A stretch of DNA of 64,000 nucleotides from Gracilariopsis chorda (GCA_003194525.1 NBIV01000102.1:124001-188000); one strand, 5' to 3'; shown: positions 50,860 through 62,009, numbered from the stretch's first letter. Program-made: numbers and translations. The notes: generated from the letters alone by a model not told the origin.

Positions 50860-51858
50860 TTAATAGAGACGTATCGGCCGTTCTTCGGGAAGGACTTTTG
50901 ATTCTCCAGACAAGGGCAGATCTGAGCCCTCAGAGGCAAGTAGACTCTGCAGCTTTTCATATTCTTCGTTCGAGATTTTGTACGGAGAGTATTGAGCTGA
51001 CGGGAAACGCCGCTCTTTCACTTCTCGGCAGTAATCACGAATCGCAACGTCGATGAGTGGCCCAACATTGCCGAAGACTTTCGAGAATTTTGGAGCAGCC
51101 TTCGCATGTTGTGGATGAGACAGAATGCCTAGCATGTCATGGTATACCAATACTTGTCCGTCACAAGAGGCGCCGCTTCCAATTCCAATGACTGGAACAT
51201 CAACAGCATCTCTTACGAGCGCTGCAACGCGTTCTGGGACACATTCTAGAACAATTGAGAAGGCTCCGGCGTCTCGCACTGCACGGGCATCTTTAATGAC
51301 ATTGATTGCCGTCTCTGCGGTGCGTCCCGTTGCCCGAAAGGCGCCTTCGCGACTCACCGCTTGGGGCATGAGACCGACGTGCCCCATGACTGCAATCCCA
51401 GAATCGACAATTCGGCTGATTACACCAGCACGGGTTACGCCACCCTCCAGTTTAACAGCATCCACTCCAGCTTCTTTTATGAGTCGAATTGCGCTCTCGG
51501 CTCCTGCAACAGAAGACGTTTCGTAGCTGCCAAAGGGTACATCCGCGACGAGAAGGGCATTTTTCACAGCCCGCCGAGCTGCTGAAGAATGGTGAATCAT
51601 ATGCTCCATTGTGACTGCCTGTGTTGTTCGATGGCCTAAAACAACCATTCCAAGAGAGTCTCCAACAAGCACAACGTCAGCGCCAGCCCATTCTACGTGG
51701 AGAGCTGTAGGGTAATCGTATGCGGTTACCATTGTTATTGGTATGCGAGCTTCGTACTGGGCACGGAGAGTCTGAATCGTCTTTTTGTTTGACGCAGAAC
51801 AGTACTGCCTCAACTGTGAGATCACAAAGCGTCTGATTGGAGTGCCTAGCATCTGCAT
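50860..51858 (-). CDS. panB: Ketopantoate hydroxymethyltransferase
   Basis: Transfers a hydroxymethyl group from methylene-THF to alpha-ketoisovalerate, giving ketopantoate for pantothenate and CoA. The 332-residue product has the family blocks ITMVTAYDYPTALHVEWAG, VLVGDSLGMVVLGH (metal-binding Asp), LLVADVPFGSYE, VDAVKLEGG, VMGHVGLMPQ, ECVP (catalytic Glu) and VIGIGSGASCDGQVLVYHDMLG, in order. The first about 25 residues (MQMLGTPIRRFVISQLRQYCSASNKK) are Arg/Ser-rich with RRF and RQYCS, a classical mitochondrial presequence shape, which agrees with the mitochondrial location of PanB in plants and fungi. ATG confirmed at 51856-51858. Single exon. Confidence 0.96.
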   Translation of the reverse strand: MQMLGTPIRRFVISQLRQYCSASNKKTIQTLRAQYEARIPITMVTAYDYPTALHVEWAGADVVLVGDSLGMVVLGHRTTQAVTMEHMIHHSSAARRAVKNALLVADVPFGSYETSSVAGAESAIRLIKEAGVDAVKLEGGVTRAGVISRIVDSGIAVMGHVGLMPQAVSREGAFRATGRTAETAINVIKDARAVRDAGAFSIVLECVPERVAALVRDAVDVPVIGIGSGASCDGQVLVYHDMLGILSHPQHAKAAPKFSKVFGNVGPLIDVAIRDYCREVKERRFPSAQYSPYKISNEEYEKLQSLLASEGSDLPLSGESKVLPEERPIRLY

Positions 51859-52576
51859 GTTTCTTGAACTACCAGGCGGTCTCGATTTGTATTACAAACT
51901 CAAGACTGTTCTCTGCTCTGCGGTGCCAAATGTCACCCGTCCCTATCAGCTTAGGAAATGGTCGGCGTAATGCCTTCATGCGCAGAGGCAACTCTTAGAT
52001 GTAGAACAAGTGAATTTGTACACAGACCTTAGCTAGTGACGTTCATCGACCTCTCATGGCCACATGAACCCGGTAAGCCTTCGCCGCGTGCCGTTGGTAC
52101 CGTTTGTAGATATCCACGAGGTCGGCTGCAATGGGTGTTGTGAAGATTTTTGACTCAGTTTTCAACCTCACTTTTTTCCGAAATCACAGGGGTAGTATCT
52201 TCAATGTTCCGCACACCTTCGGACAACCACCGCCAGTGTCACCTTGTCCTGTGCATGATGATTCTTGACCCGAGATCTTGTAGATTGCTTAGGTAGCGAC
52301 TGCAACTCATGCCCCACCGCACACTATACCTTTATAGACAAAAGGTTACAGTATCACGCGCAATTACGCAATCTCATTCCGTGGAGTATCTCGGGGATTG
52401 ATAGCAGTCTCCCAAGCATTTCGTGTCTCTGGCCGTACAGCAGAGAGACATGCACCATCGTACTATGCGTTTAACTACGTGAAAGCATCAAGCCCTCGTC
52501 AGCCACAATCTACAACCCTCCGAGCCGCAGACAAAAGCCCTAGAACGTAGGATATGAAACAACTCATATTCTGATA
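51859..52576. promoter_or_regulatory. Divergent region, panB / mTERF
   Basis: About 720 bases between divergent starts. A GTTGGTACCGTTTGTAG word at about 52090 recalls words elsewhere in the window but is not counted as a signal. No gene seen. Confidence 0.4.
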
Positions 52577-54049
52577 ATGTCACTAGCATTTGCCACTATT
52601 CTTTCGGGAATTCCTTTCGCTCGAACGCCTCGTTCATTGTGTAGAACTCCGGACTTACCGCATCCACTACGCCACAAACATCCTCTCCAGCCGCGAGCAA
52701 AACTGATTCATTCAGCTGAAAAGGAGGATCAGGTTACGAATATTGAAACACAGCTTCGTGCTTTGGACGCTCCCTCTGCCGCTGATCAAGCTTATGTCGC
52801 ACTGTCAACCCCTAATACCCCCGTTCCATCAACATGGATGGACACCCTTTTACTTCTCAAGGACTATGGCATAACCGGTGAACTTTTGTCTCGAATGGCA
52901 TCCCGTCTGGGAATTCTTTCGTTGCTGAACGTCTCGCCAGCCCGTGCTGGGTCTTTATTCAAACTTCTTGACACAGCTATATCACTTTCGGCCTCTCAGA
53001 AGAGGCGTGTCCTGACTAGCCGGCCAGATCTACTTCTAAGTGATGTAAACCTGGTTAATTCTTCACTGGAATCGCTTCAAGAAGCTGGACTACGACGTAG
53101 GGATTTGCAGCGTCTGGTTGTGATATGGCCACGAATGCTTCTCTTACATCCTGCATACGTCAACCGTGTTACGCGGTTTCTTCAACATTCACCCCTTTGG
53201 ATTCCGAAACATATGTTGAGGCCTTTACTTCGACGTGCTCCATGGATTCTTGTTTTTGATATTGACTCCCAGATGGCCCCAGTGGCATATTGGTTGGACG
53301 AATATGTGTTTCCGTTCCTAAAGAGGCCGGATCGTACTAGATTCATTCTTTCTGCTCCAATGGTTCTCAGTAGGAGTCGGAGCTCGCTTAATGAGGTTAT
53401 GGAGTTTCTTTGGAGCAATACTCGTTTGACAGACACACAGCAGGTTTCTGTGTTGAGGCAATTCCCCTCGATCCTTACTTTTTCTGTTGACGAGGTTCTA
53501 CAGCCAGCTGTAGACTATTTTGTGAAGGACTTGCATTTCAGCACCTCTGAAGTCTCCAGACTTATTCACGCTTTTCCGCGAATTATTACTCTGCGTGTGG
53601 AACAAGACATTTTGCCTGTGGTAAAGTTCTTGGTTTCCCGAAGGATCAGCAATGTTTCTCGTATTATCAAGCGCTTTCCTCCCATTCTAGCCAACGATCT
53701 AATGACGGACACAATTCCGAAAATGAATTACCTCGAGCACGAGCTTGGCCTTACTGTTCACGACATTCTCAAGTTTCCTGGCTATTTCTCCTACGATCTT
53801 GAAGCACGGATCATTCCTCGAACAAAATTTGCTCAAGAAAACGGTGTTTCGATCTCCAAAGTTGGTCTCAGCCGAATGTTATCAAGTTCAGATGAAACAT
53901 TCTGCAAACTAGTCCATATGACACAAGAAAGCTACAAGCTATTCTGTGAGTCGGTAGCAAGTTCCCGAAAGCTTATCAATGGTCTGAACATTTCTGAGCA
54001 GAGCGCTGGAAAGGAAGCACTAGAAGCTACTAGACCAGGACCGCCGTAA
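52577..54049 (+). CDS. mTERF-family organelle nucleic-acid-binding protein
   Basis: Acts in organelle transcription termination, RNA processing or ribosome assembly. The 490-residue product starts with a Ser/Arg/Pro-rich, nearly acid-free peptide (MSLAFATILSGIPFARTPRS...) suited to plastid or mitochondrial import. The body is a series of about 35-residue helical repeats with the family's Pro-x-(I/L)L pattern: RLVVIWPRMLLLHP, PLLRRAPWILVFDI, VLRQFPSILTF, RLIHAFPRIITL, RIIKRFPPILAND and DILKFPGYFSYDLEARIIPRTKF. At least seven repeats are visible. No signature points to a particular target site. Single exon, and the C-terminal 45 residues are polar. Confidence 0.9.
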   Translation: MSLAFATILSGIPFARTPRSLCRTPDLPHPLRHKHPLQPRAKLIHSAEKEDQVTNIETQLRALDAPSAADQAYVALSTPNTPVPSTWMDTLLLLKDYGITGELLSRMASRLGILSLLNVSPARAGSLFKLLDTAISLSASQKRRVLTSRPDLLLSDVNLVNSSLESLQEAGLRRRDLQRLVVIWPRMLLLHPAYVNRVTRFLQHSPLWIPKHMLRPLLRRAPWILVFDIDSQMAPVAYWLDEYVFPFLKRPDRTRFILSAPMVLSRSRSSLNEVMEFLWSNTRLTDTQQVSVLRQFPSILTFSVDEVLQPAVDYFVKDLHFSTSEVSRLIHAFPRIITLRVEQDILPVVKFLVSRRISNVSRIIKRFPPILANDLMTDTIPKMNYLEHELGLTVHDILKFPGYFSYDLEARIIPRTKFAQENGVSISKVGLSRMLSSSDETFCKLVHMTQESYKLFCESVASSRKLINGLNISEQSAGKEALEATRPGPP

Positions 54050-54521
54050 CTCACATGTGCGAAGAACAGCAGCATTATGTTTCACGCTTCGCGAGCAACG
54101 CCCCGTTAGAATAGATTGGTCGCATAATCTTGATCTACAGTGGCGATCTCATGGATGCTTCCAATAAAACTTTTTGAAGACAGAAATGTGAACAGGAGCC
54201 TCGAAAATACCCGTTTGGACCTACTGGATAGAAGGAATATATGCGTGGAAATATTCACTTTTGTATCTCTATTACTTGTAACATGTATCAAAGCCGAGAC
54301 GAGATCAGGAGAGTGGTCGTTACGGAGATCGAAAGAAATCGCCGTGAGAGGGAACACTGATTTGCTGACAACGGGTTTTTTCTGTGTGATGGAAATTCTC
54401 CATCATCTTCCGACCCAAGAGAGTCAACCGCAGAGCTACACCTGCGCACTCGTCACGCATCTGCTCGTGTTTGGTCCGAAGAGAACTTCCTTGAAATCTT
54501 TCGCACTGGTCGAGAATCCTC
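54050..54521. other. Intergenic, mTERF 3' side to EF-hand gene
   Basis: About 470 bases. An open frame (54140-54544) overlaps the next start in another frame and has no domain; nothing else seen. Confidence 0.45.
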
Positions 54522-55463
54522 ATGTCGCGAGTATCGAAACGTAACAAAATCAAATCAGAGCTTCAAGGCCTCTTTGCTGAGCTTGAAAGAGCATGCCTGG
54601 AGGAGTTGCCCGAAGATGTAGGACAATTTTGTCTGCAGTGGCTTGCAGATCGTAATGGCTTTCATTTTGAGCGCAAGGCCACAATAACATGCATCCAAAG
54701 CACAGATTCTATAGACAACAAGACTTTCAGGCCACAGACATCACGAAGTCCCAAAGCGACTGGAAACGACCTACAGCGCGTTGCGGACTATAATACAGAG
54801 GACAGTGGTGATGAGACTGATGGATTTCAGAGCGATTGTGACTCGAAGGACTCTGGGAGTGGTTCCGTCGTAATTGGACGTGTGGAAACGGTCGCCAGTG
54901 AATCAGAAGTCGGTACCGCTTCATGTGCTCTATTCTCCACGGCTGTGATATCACCTGAGGAATTGGAACGCAAAACCAGCCTATACCAGAAAGATGAGAG
55001 AATGAAAAGCCTGTTTCGTGCCTGGGATGGCGATGGAAGCGGCAGAGTAGATTTTGTGGAACTTGTCCTCGCCCTACATAAATTTGAAGATGTGGCAAGC
55101 GCGGGGATTGACATTCAAGTTGCTTCGGATGCTTTGGTTCAATTCGTTGAGTCCGACACTGAGCGTGAACTTAATTTGGCTGAGTTTACCCGTGTTATCA
55201 TCATTTTCGCTCTGAACTGTTTTCATGATGACTTTGACAACGTAGCAGATCATATGCTAGCAGTGGCGACTAGCACTAGTGAGGCAGCTGTTTTGCAGGC
55301 TGCATCAGGGGCTGATGTAAGTGAGATTCAGGCGGCTGATAAGGAAGAACAGGAGTTCTTGCGTCAAACAGCCAAGGGCATAGAACAGAACGTTACTGAT
55401 AACATTCTGAAAATACGTGTGCAAAGGACCCCGCGCTCAAGTTCGTCTTTGAAAGACAAATAG
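54522..55463 (+). CDS. EF-hand calcium-binding protein
   Basis: The 313-residue product has one canonical EF-hand loop, DGDGSGRVDFVE, at residues 169-180 with flanking helices (MKSLFRAW... and LVLALHKF), followed at about 36 residues by a degenerate second loop (ESDTERELNLAEFTRVI), so an EF-hand pair in which only the first may bind Ca2+. The N-terminal 70 residues include a helical, acidic segment (ELQGLFAELERACLEELPED). A Ser/Asp-rich disordered linker (about 85-125) follows. The C-terminus is helical then basic. I cannot assign a subfamily; it may be a Ca2+ sensor. ATG at 54522, single exon. Confidence 0.75.
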   Translation: MSRVSKRNKIKSELQGLFAELERACLEELPEDVGQFCLQWLADRNGFHFERKATITCIQSTDSIDNKTFRPQTSRSPKATGNDLQRVADYNTEDSGDETDGFQSDCDSKDSGSGSVVIGRVETVASESEVGTASCALFSTAVISPEELERKTSLYQKDERMKSLFRAWDGDGSGRVDFVELVLALHKFEDVASAGIDIQVASDALVQFVESDTERELNLAEFTRVIIIFALNCFHDDFDNVADHMLAVATSTSEAAVLQAASGADVSEIQAADKEEQEFLRQTAKGIEQNVTDNILKIRVQRTPRSSSSLKDK

Positions 55464-56280
55464 AGGCGATCCAGTACCGCATATCAAGGGTGACCCGCTG
55501 GCGAGGCTAGAAGAAACATGGTGCCCGGTTGGCTCTCGTACGTAGGTTGCTTCGATCCTAATCGCTAGCACGCACCTCTAGTGCATGCTCTTGAAGGACC
55601 ATCAAGAACGGTATACAAAAGACAGACGTAGGAACATGCAATTAGCGGCATCTGTTGGCTCTTGATCTCATCGCATTACCCGTTTGCTTCGAAACAAAAA
55701 CGCATCAATTGCTTAAGCGCCTCGTGTCCGCCACGCTTGTGGGTTGCCGCCAATGTTGTTTGGGATATCTATCCTTTGACCCTTGAACCAGGTGTAGGTA
55801 GGTTGTATCCTTTTATCTTCTATCTGCATAAACGATGAAACGATGTTTGGGGATGATTGCCACGACACGTACTCCGTAATGCAAAGTATTCTCGAGATGG
55901 CATTATTACGCTTGTAATCCTTTAACCCTTACCCTTCGGTCCAAACGATTAGTCCGTGGCATGGGTGGAATATGACTCCGTGCACCGTTGGTAGCGATTA
56001 CTACCCTTGTAGACTGTATTTTCATGATTTTCATGGGTCTCTACCCGTGTAAAAAGCTGATGCATGTGCAAGGGGAAGGCTAAACCTGGCCTACCGTCCG
56101 CTCCCACACAAGGCCATAAGATAGAAGGTTTGTCATCCTTTGGAGTACGAATGCATCTCTTTTGGTAGAATGGTCAGTGGCACAAGACCTTTTCTTCTCT
56201 GCCAGTATTCCGTGCGTTGCGAATGCTTTCTTATTCCCCAGGAACCGTAATGGACACTGACTGCGAAAGAAGAATACAAA
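55464..56280. other. Intergenic, EF-hand gene to BEACH gene
   Basis: About 820 bases. Repeated CCTTTAACCCTTACC-like words near 55915 and no gene. Confidence 0.45.
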
Positions 56281-59200
56281 ATGGCAGCTAACAGTAGTCG
56301 GGCTCGGAAGAAGTCTCGCTTCTCTCTGCTTTTGCTAGAAGAAGGTGAAGTTCTTCTCTCCGATCTTGCTGTTCAATACCATTTCATTCCTGATAGAGCG
56401 GCAGGATCTGAAAATCATCCTCTAAGCTCGTTCCCGAAAAGATTTGTTTTACGTTCTGCCAATACGGCTATTCCTGGCCGCGTAAAGGTTGGTACGCATA
56501 ACCTATTCTTTGACAGCGATGATTGGAGGGACCCTGTGATTCGAATTCCTCTGGTATCAATCAGTGAAGCACGGCCTACGCGTGACAATTCTCGTTCCAG
56601 ATGGAGCGAGGAAAGCGAACTTTCAGCAGAACAACCTCATGAGATTGATGAGAACAACTCGGTACTCGTCAAAGGAACCAATGCTGTCTTTCAGCGGGAA
56701 GACGGAACCGATCATCCGTACATAGAAGTCCAGATGAGCGGAAAGCACATCTTCACTCCACTCTATACTTCTGCCATGGAACTGCTCGATGAAATCAACA
56801 CTTTACTACATATCAGGTCAACGTTATCACGCCGCCACGGAGAGCAACGTCTCCGAGAACTCGTTCAGAATAGAGAATCGCGCGTGCCTTTCGACATTAC
56901 CCTTCTTCAGTATGGTGCTCGAGAGAAGGCAGTTATGGACGCCGCAGCATCTGCTATATATACCTTGTCAAGAGCACCGGGACGTTTCAGAATCACGGAG
57001 TACAACTTGTACTTTATGCCAATTCATGGAGAGTTCTCACAAGCAGCGGAACGAATCCCTGTAGCAAGCATAACCGCAATTAGAAGGCTGAGGCATGGCT
57101 GTCGAGATGCTGCGCTGGAAGTAACCTTCAATTCTACGGAAGAAGCAACTGGGCGGTCAATGTTGTCCAACTTGATGATATCTTTCGAGGCCAAGCAGTT
57201 TCGGGAACGTGCTTATCAGACTCTTGTAAAGATTGTCAAACAAGATATTCAGCTTTTTGATCGCAGCGAACTGGAAATGACTCTATCACAATGGCGAAAG
57301 GGACTTCTATCAAACTACGACTATTTGATGTATTTAAATCTGGCCTCCGGTCGAAGCTTCAATGACCTATCACAATACCCTGTCTTTCCATGGGTTCTTC
57401 AAGATTACCAGTCCAATGAGCTGGATCTGAATGATCCCGACAGATTCCGGAATCTATCCAAGCCAATTGGGATGCTGAACTCTAAGAGATTTGTATCCTT
57501 TCTCAACCGCTACGAAGAGATGCCCCCTCCGAGGTTCTTCTATGGAACTCATTATTCAACACCAGCATATACTATCAATTATCTTATCAGGGCCGCTCCC
57601 GCAGCTATGCTCAAGTTGCAGAATGGCAGGTTTGATACCCCAGACAGGTTGTTTCACAGTATTCGCAGCACTTGGGAAGGAGTCCTGACAAGCCAAGGAG
57701 ATGTCAAGGAACTTATTCCTGAGTTCTATGCTTTGGATTTCAGCCGTAGGGATTCCTCTGGAATCCTCTCGAGCGCTTCTTCTCCAGGCCAGTTTCTCGA
57801 AAACGTGTTCGGGTTAGACCTAGGGATTAGACAAGATGGTAAACGTGTTGACGACGTGGAGTTGCCTCCTTGGGCCAAAAGCAGCGCCGAGCTCTTTGTT
57901 CGTCGTAACCGTGAGGCATTGGAAAGTGATCACGTATCGAACAGGTTGCACGAATGGATAGACTTAATCTTTGGGGTGAAGAGCAAGAACTCAGATGCAT
58001 TCAACGTATTTTATACTGATGTGGCGTTACCATGTTCACTGGACGATATGTCAAGTATGCGACCTGAGGAGATCCTACAAATCGAGACCGTGTATTTGGA
58101 ATTCGGTCGTACACCAGAAAGATTGTTCAAACATCCGCATCCTCCAAGATTTGGCGATGAACAAAAACGGGGATCGGTCACAAGTGAGCAGCAGGAAACA
58201 AAAGAGTCCAAATCATTGGATTCAATATTCGGAAAAGTAAGCTCAGATGAATCTTCCAAGCGTGAACATGTAACTCAGGATCAAACAAAACCTGCCACTC
58301 GCGATTTTAAAACTCAATCGCTTTCTTCAGTTAAAAAGCTGTGGGGATCTAACTCAAGGCGACAAGACTCTGTCCTGCATGGGGCAAGCGATCACGTCTT
58401 AGCGTCATATATCCCTCAAGACCCTGAGGCAATCAGCGATACCGATGCAACTGTTCCGCAGTCTTCATTATCCATGATGACAACCGGCGGTGACCGTGAA
58501 AGTGTTTTAGATGTAACGCCAATACACAACAATAGCTCAAAATCGGAGCTTGGTGTCATCGAAGCAACAGAACCAATTCTCTGCACGCTATGGAACGATG
58601 GGTACATCAAGGTTTACAGCGAAGATAAGATGCTACGTTCGAAACATGTTGAAGACGTTTGCAGTATAGCGTCATTCCCAACGAGAGGAGTAGCTTGTGG
58701 AACTCTAAATGGGAGCATAGGTCTGTACTCAATTGACACAGGTCGTTTCCATGAGGTGCAAAGTGCCGCACATGACGCTGAGATATACGCTTTGGAGTAT
58801 GTGCGACGATTTGATGTGCTTATATCTGGCTCCAAAGATGCTAGTTTAAAAATATGGAGAATAGAACGACACAGTAACCGCTCTGCTTCACTTCGCCTAA
58901 TTCATGAGCTAGATGCCGAAAGCTGTGTGGTAGATGTGTGTGGATGCCATGAAACGTCGGAGAATACCAGTCATGATGGGCCTGAAGTTCTACTCATAGC
59001 TGCCCTGACAGCTGACGAAAGCATTCTCATCTGGGAAGTTGATTTATCCAGAACAGATGATGGCTTTCTCGAACCAATATGGCGCAACAATGGAAATCAA
59101 ATCGTAAGCAGTTCAGCGGATGAAAATCTTCAGTGTCGAAGAAGAATGGAGTGGTTATACCAAGGCTCAAAGCGGAGGCATGCATTGGCTACAGTGCATC

Positions 59201-59488
59201 CAGAGGAGAAATGCCTCAGAATATGGAAACTAGACCACAAAGACATGGCCTATGCCGAAGTTCTGATTTCAAAAAGGTGGTGCACTGTGTGTTACTTGCT
59301 ATGACAAATCCAGAACTGTTCTCGTCGGTGGGACAAACGGACGCCTAACTGAATATGACAGCACCGGTCTCTGCCTAGGGGGGATTGTCGTAAACCAGAA
59401 TGACGTTCGACGTGTTCTACTTCCGAAGAACAACAGGCCCATGTATGTTCTAGCTGGCCGAAATGAGGTTTTTGGAATCGATCGATGA
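56281..59488 (+). CDS. FAN/NSMAF-like BEACH-WD40 protein with an apparent C-terminal frameshift
   Basis: Large scaffold of the BEACH family (FAN-like: GRAM/PH, BEACH, WD40), thought to act in membrane traffic or lipid signalling. Residues 1 to about 310 hold a GRAM-like and PH-like start (RFSLLLLEEGEVLLSD...). The BEACH domain runs about 320-600: SNYDYLMYLNLASGRSFNDL, YPVFPWVLQDY, RFFYGTHYSTPAYTINYL and DVKELIPEFYALD. WD40 repeats begin about 760. The main frame stops at 59304 after a stretch ending VLISKRW. A shift of one base at the A5 run 59271-59275 continues GGALCVTCYDKSRTVLVGGT...GIDR to a stop at 59486-59488, which reads as further WD40. With one A fewer the whole is 1068 residues. Sequencing error, a real mutation, or a very short 37-nt intron (59277-59313) are all possible; I give the extended end. 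Confidence 0.85.
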
Positions 59489-59523
59489 GAGATTTCCCTC
59501 TAATATATATCATACACACAAGT

Positions 59524-59555
59524 TGCATGTGAAACAGTATCATGTTTCACATGCA
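59524..59555. repeat. Perfect ~13-bp hairpin 3' of the BEACH gene
   Basis: TGCATGTGAAACA (59524-59536) and its reverse complement (59543-59555) around a 6-base loop GTATCA. It lies 36 bases beyond the extended BEACH stop, so in its 3' UTR. Possible RNA-processing or stability element. Confidence 0.8.
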
Positions 59556-59964
59556 GCATGTATATTGTTATATTGTACTTTACGGAGCCAAATACGTTCC
59601 TCGATAGTAAGCGTTTGTTTTCGAATCTGTCGGGCGGTGTTTTATGTACATGTATGCACCCTGCACTTTACTTTGTTACGCCTGTACTAATTTGCTGTGG
59701 ACTTCGTTTCGGTATGTCCCTGATACTGAAAACTGTTGGTTGTGTACTGTCCAAGAAGTTTGATAGGACTTGTGTTTGAAAACAGTTACGGCATCATGTA
59801 AAACAATCGACTACTGAGCATAGTTCGACGTTCCGAACGTTTTCCATTTTTGCAATAGCGCCACCCGCTCTGAGATATGCCGGAGGGCACATTGTGGGTC
59901 TGTGTACTCTGGACACCCTGATTTCTTGAGTGTGTCTGTTTATACGGGCATCGCCCCTAATTTC

Positions 59965-60165
59965 GCGGAAAAGGTATGAACTTCTAGAAGATAATCTCCT
60001 TCTTTTTACCCAAGATCCCCTCGTAGACCCAGTCGCATCTCTTTTTCTTGCATACCGTAACTCAGCATTAGTTACGGGTTGCCTTGTCTTGTCCTGAAAC
60101 TACAGCAAAATAGCTGTCTGCGAGCTCTCGGTCGACACTGAAACCTCAATTGCGAACTAGATTCC
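59965..60165. repeat. Dispersed repeat, copy C (partial)
   Basis: GGTATGAACTTCTAGAAG, then GTAGACCCAGTCGCATCTCTTTT and TCGACACTGAAACCTCAATTGC follow the order seen in copies A and B. Diverged and truncated; ends approximate. Confidence 0.45.
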
Positions 60166-61737
60166 CCCCCGTTCAGACTGCTCCATCGCGGAGACAGGCA
60201 TATGGTGAGAAGTCTAGTCGCATATATATTACTTTTTAGCACATAATGGAGAAAGTCTTCCGGACCTATAGTACGTTATGCATACCAAACAAAGGTGATC
60301 TCTTCCTGAAGAGAGGAAGCTTTTACTGAAAGCTTTCCTTCAGCTAAGTAATAGAAAGCTGTTGACCACAACACAGAAGAAAGAAGAAAGGTGCTCTGGA
60401 GACTATTGCCTGATAATACGCGCTCGTTCTACGCGGGATTGGGCAGCGCAGGACTGCAGCTGATGTGGATCATGTACATTTTACTAGATTCAGTAGATGC
60501 GTATTGCAGATGTGCGTAGTGATATCTAGCTTGACCTAGCTAGCGTCTACTTGTAGATTTAGCTTGTATATAAACAGGGAATGGCTGGCGTCGTCAAGCG
60601 AGGAAGCCAAACATTCAGGTGCCAGTGCACCATGAGCCGCTACTGTATCACATTTCGGAGCTTTAGGCTTGCTCGAAACAAGTGAGAAGGTTGCATTCCC
60701 TGTTGATTCCATCACTTATGGAAGACTGTTGAGGAAAGAAATTAGCTTTGTGACGGCATTTGCAGAAAGGGAAGGGAATGAATACGTTATGGCACCATAA
60801 AAGGTGCTATTATGTTTCTTATATCGAAAAACACATGCACCGACGCCAGAAAGTGCATCGCCTCGTCGTCCGTAGGCCAGATCTACACCTCGAGTAGTTT
60901 CCCATTGGTGTACGTGGAAATGTTGAGAATTGAGCAGTATGCCTGCTCTGAGTGCAAAGTGGCGTGAAGTGAAGAGTGGCGGTATCGCACTAAAGATGCA
61001 AAGTGGCATAAGAATGTCAGTACGTTGCGTAAAAATTGGCGCCTAGAAGCGTGATGTATTCAGTGCACTAGTAGGGCAACGGCGACGAGGGGCTGAACTC
61101 ACGATGCTTCTTTCGATGATATTCGCTGCTGTGTAGAAGGTATTGTAGTTACCGACTGTGCATGTTCAAAGATGTGTAGAACGTCCCAATCCGACTTCAA
61201 GTATTTCTCGGCGGAAGAGTGCCATTCAGACTCGAGTAGCATTTTGCGCAACGAGGGCGCAAATGAGCGCGCAGGAGCAGTTTTTGCGTTGAATGGTGTT
61301 GGCAGAAAAAGCAGCGAGAGCGAGAACGACAACGAGAAAAGGAGTTCTCTTTGAGCGGGGATATGAAGCGGAAAAATCAGGTAGCAGGTGAGGTACTTGC
61401 GAACACATGAAGCACTCGTGTGTTGACAAGACGCATAATGTGTGGGAACAGAAGGCGCGCAGACTGAAGGTATGCCACTCCCTGACGTTGAGCACAAATA
61501 TTGTGGGCCGGTGTATTGGGTCAAGGGTCAATAAGTTTGTTTGGTGGGTCCCGAAAATGGCATTTGCATGATTACGATGATGTCTGGAAGAGCTGAGCTG
61601 TGGTGGCTCGGAAGCTTCACGACACAAGCGCCAGTGGGGTGCAAAGTTGCACGATGTGTTCCTTCGATCAAGGCTTGTTCGCAGGGCGCTCCACGATGTA
61701 TTTCGTGATGGAAGCGATAACACCCCCCGTTTTAGGC

Positions 61738-61922
61738 AGCATTTACTTTCTCTGGGAATACTCCATCTTTAGGATGTAAATATTGAAGTTCTCCATTTGG
61801 GAAGATTCTATAAATTTTAAAATCAGTAATTTTGAACTTTATGCTAAACACTGTTCTTTTTTTCGCTAAATATAGAAGATTATTACCTTCGCGCATTATA
61901 GCGGCTCCACCTGTAGGCATTT
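61738..61922 (-). pseudogene. psaD: Nuclear fragment of plastid psaD (NUPT), with two compensating indels
   Basis: An AT-rich stretch on the minus strand translates as an internal piece of photosystem I subunit [23 protein letters not shown], then [20 protein letters not shown] and [11 protein letters not shown]. Neither end of the protein is present, and homology stops abruptly at both edges. Between the two matching parts, the expected AKKEQCLA appears only in another frame after one extra A in a run (T7 at 61857-61863 on the plus strand), and the next residues up to KFKIT are deleted, which brings the frame back. So it is not a working gene. psaD is plastid-encoded in red algae and in secondary algae with red plastids, so this is most simply plastid DNA inserted in the nucleus. 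Confidence 0.85.
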
Positions 61923-61984
61923 TTGTTCGCCCTTTCTACATATGGACATGGACAAAAATCCATCTTGTCCATTGTCCACGATTT

Positions 61985-62009
61985 TGGGGTCGCTCTTTGA
62001 GCGACCCCA
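61985..62009. repeat. Perfect 11-bp GC-rich hairpin with TTT loop
   Basis: TGGGGTCGCTC (61985-61995), TTT, GAGCGACCCCA (61999-62009). Very stable, shaped like an intrinsic terminator stem but with no T-run. It starts 63 bases from the edge of the psaD fragment, so it may share its origin. Confidence 0.8.

Noticed and set aside
9354-52108. Recurrent GGTACC or GTTGGTACC word in several intergenic regions
   Set aside because: About a dozen GGTACC sites in 64 kb is near the chance expectation for a 6-base word; only the local cluster near 12.85 kb is reported.
61099-61723. Two minus-strand frames of 141 and 165 codons
   Set aside because: They overlap each other in different frames, are Ser/Cys/His-rich and show no domain or conserved motif.
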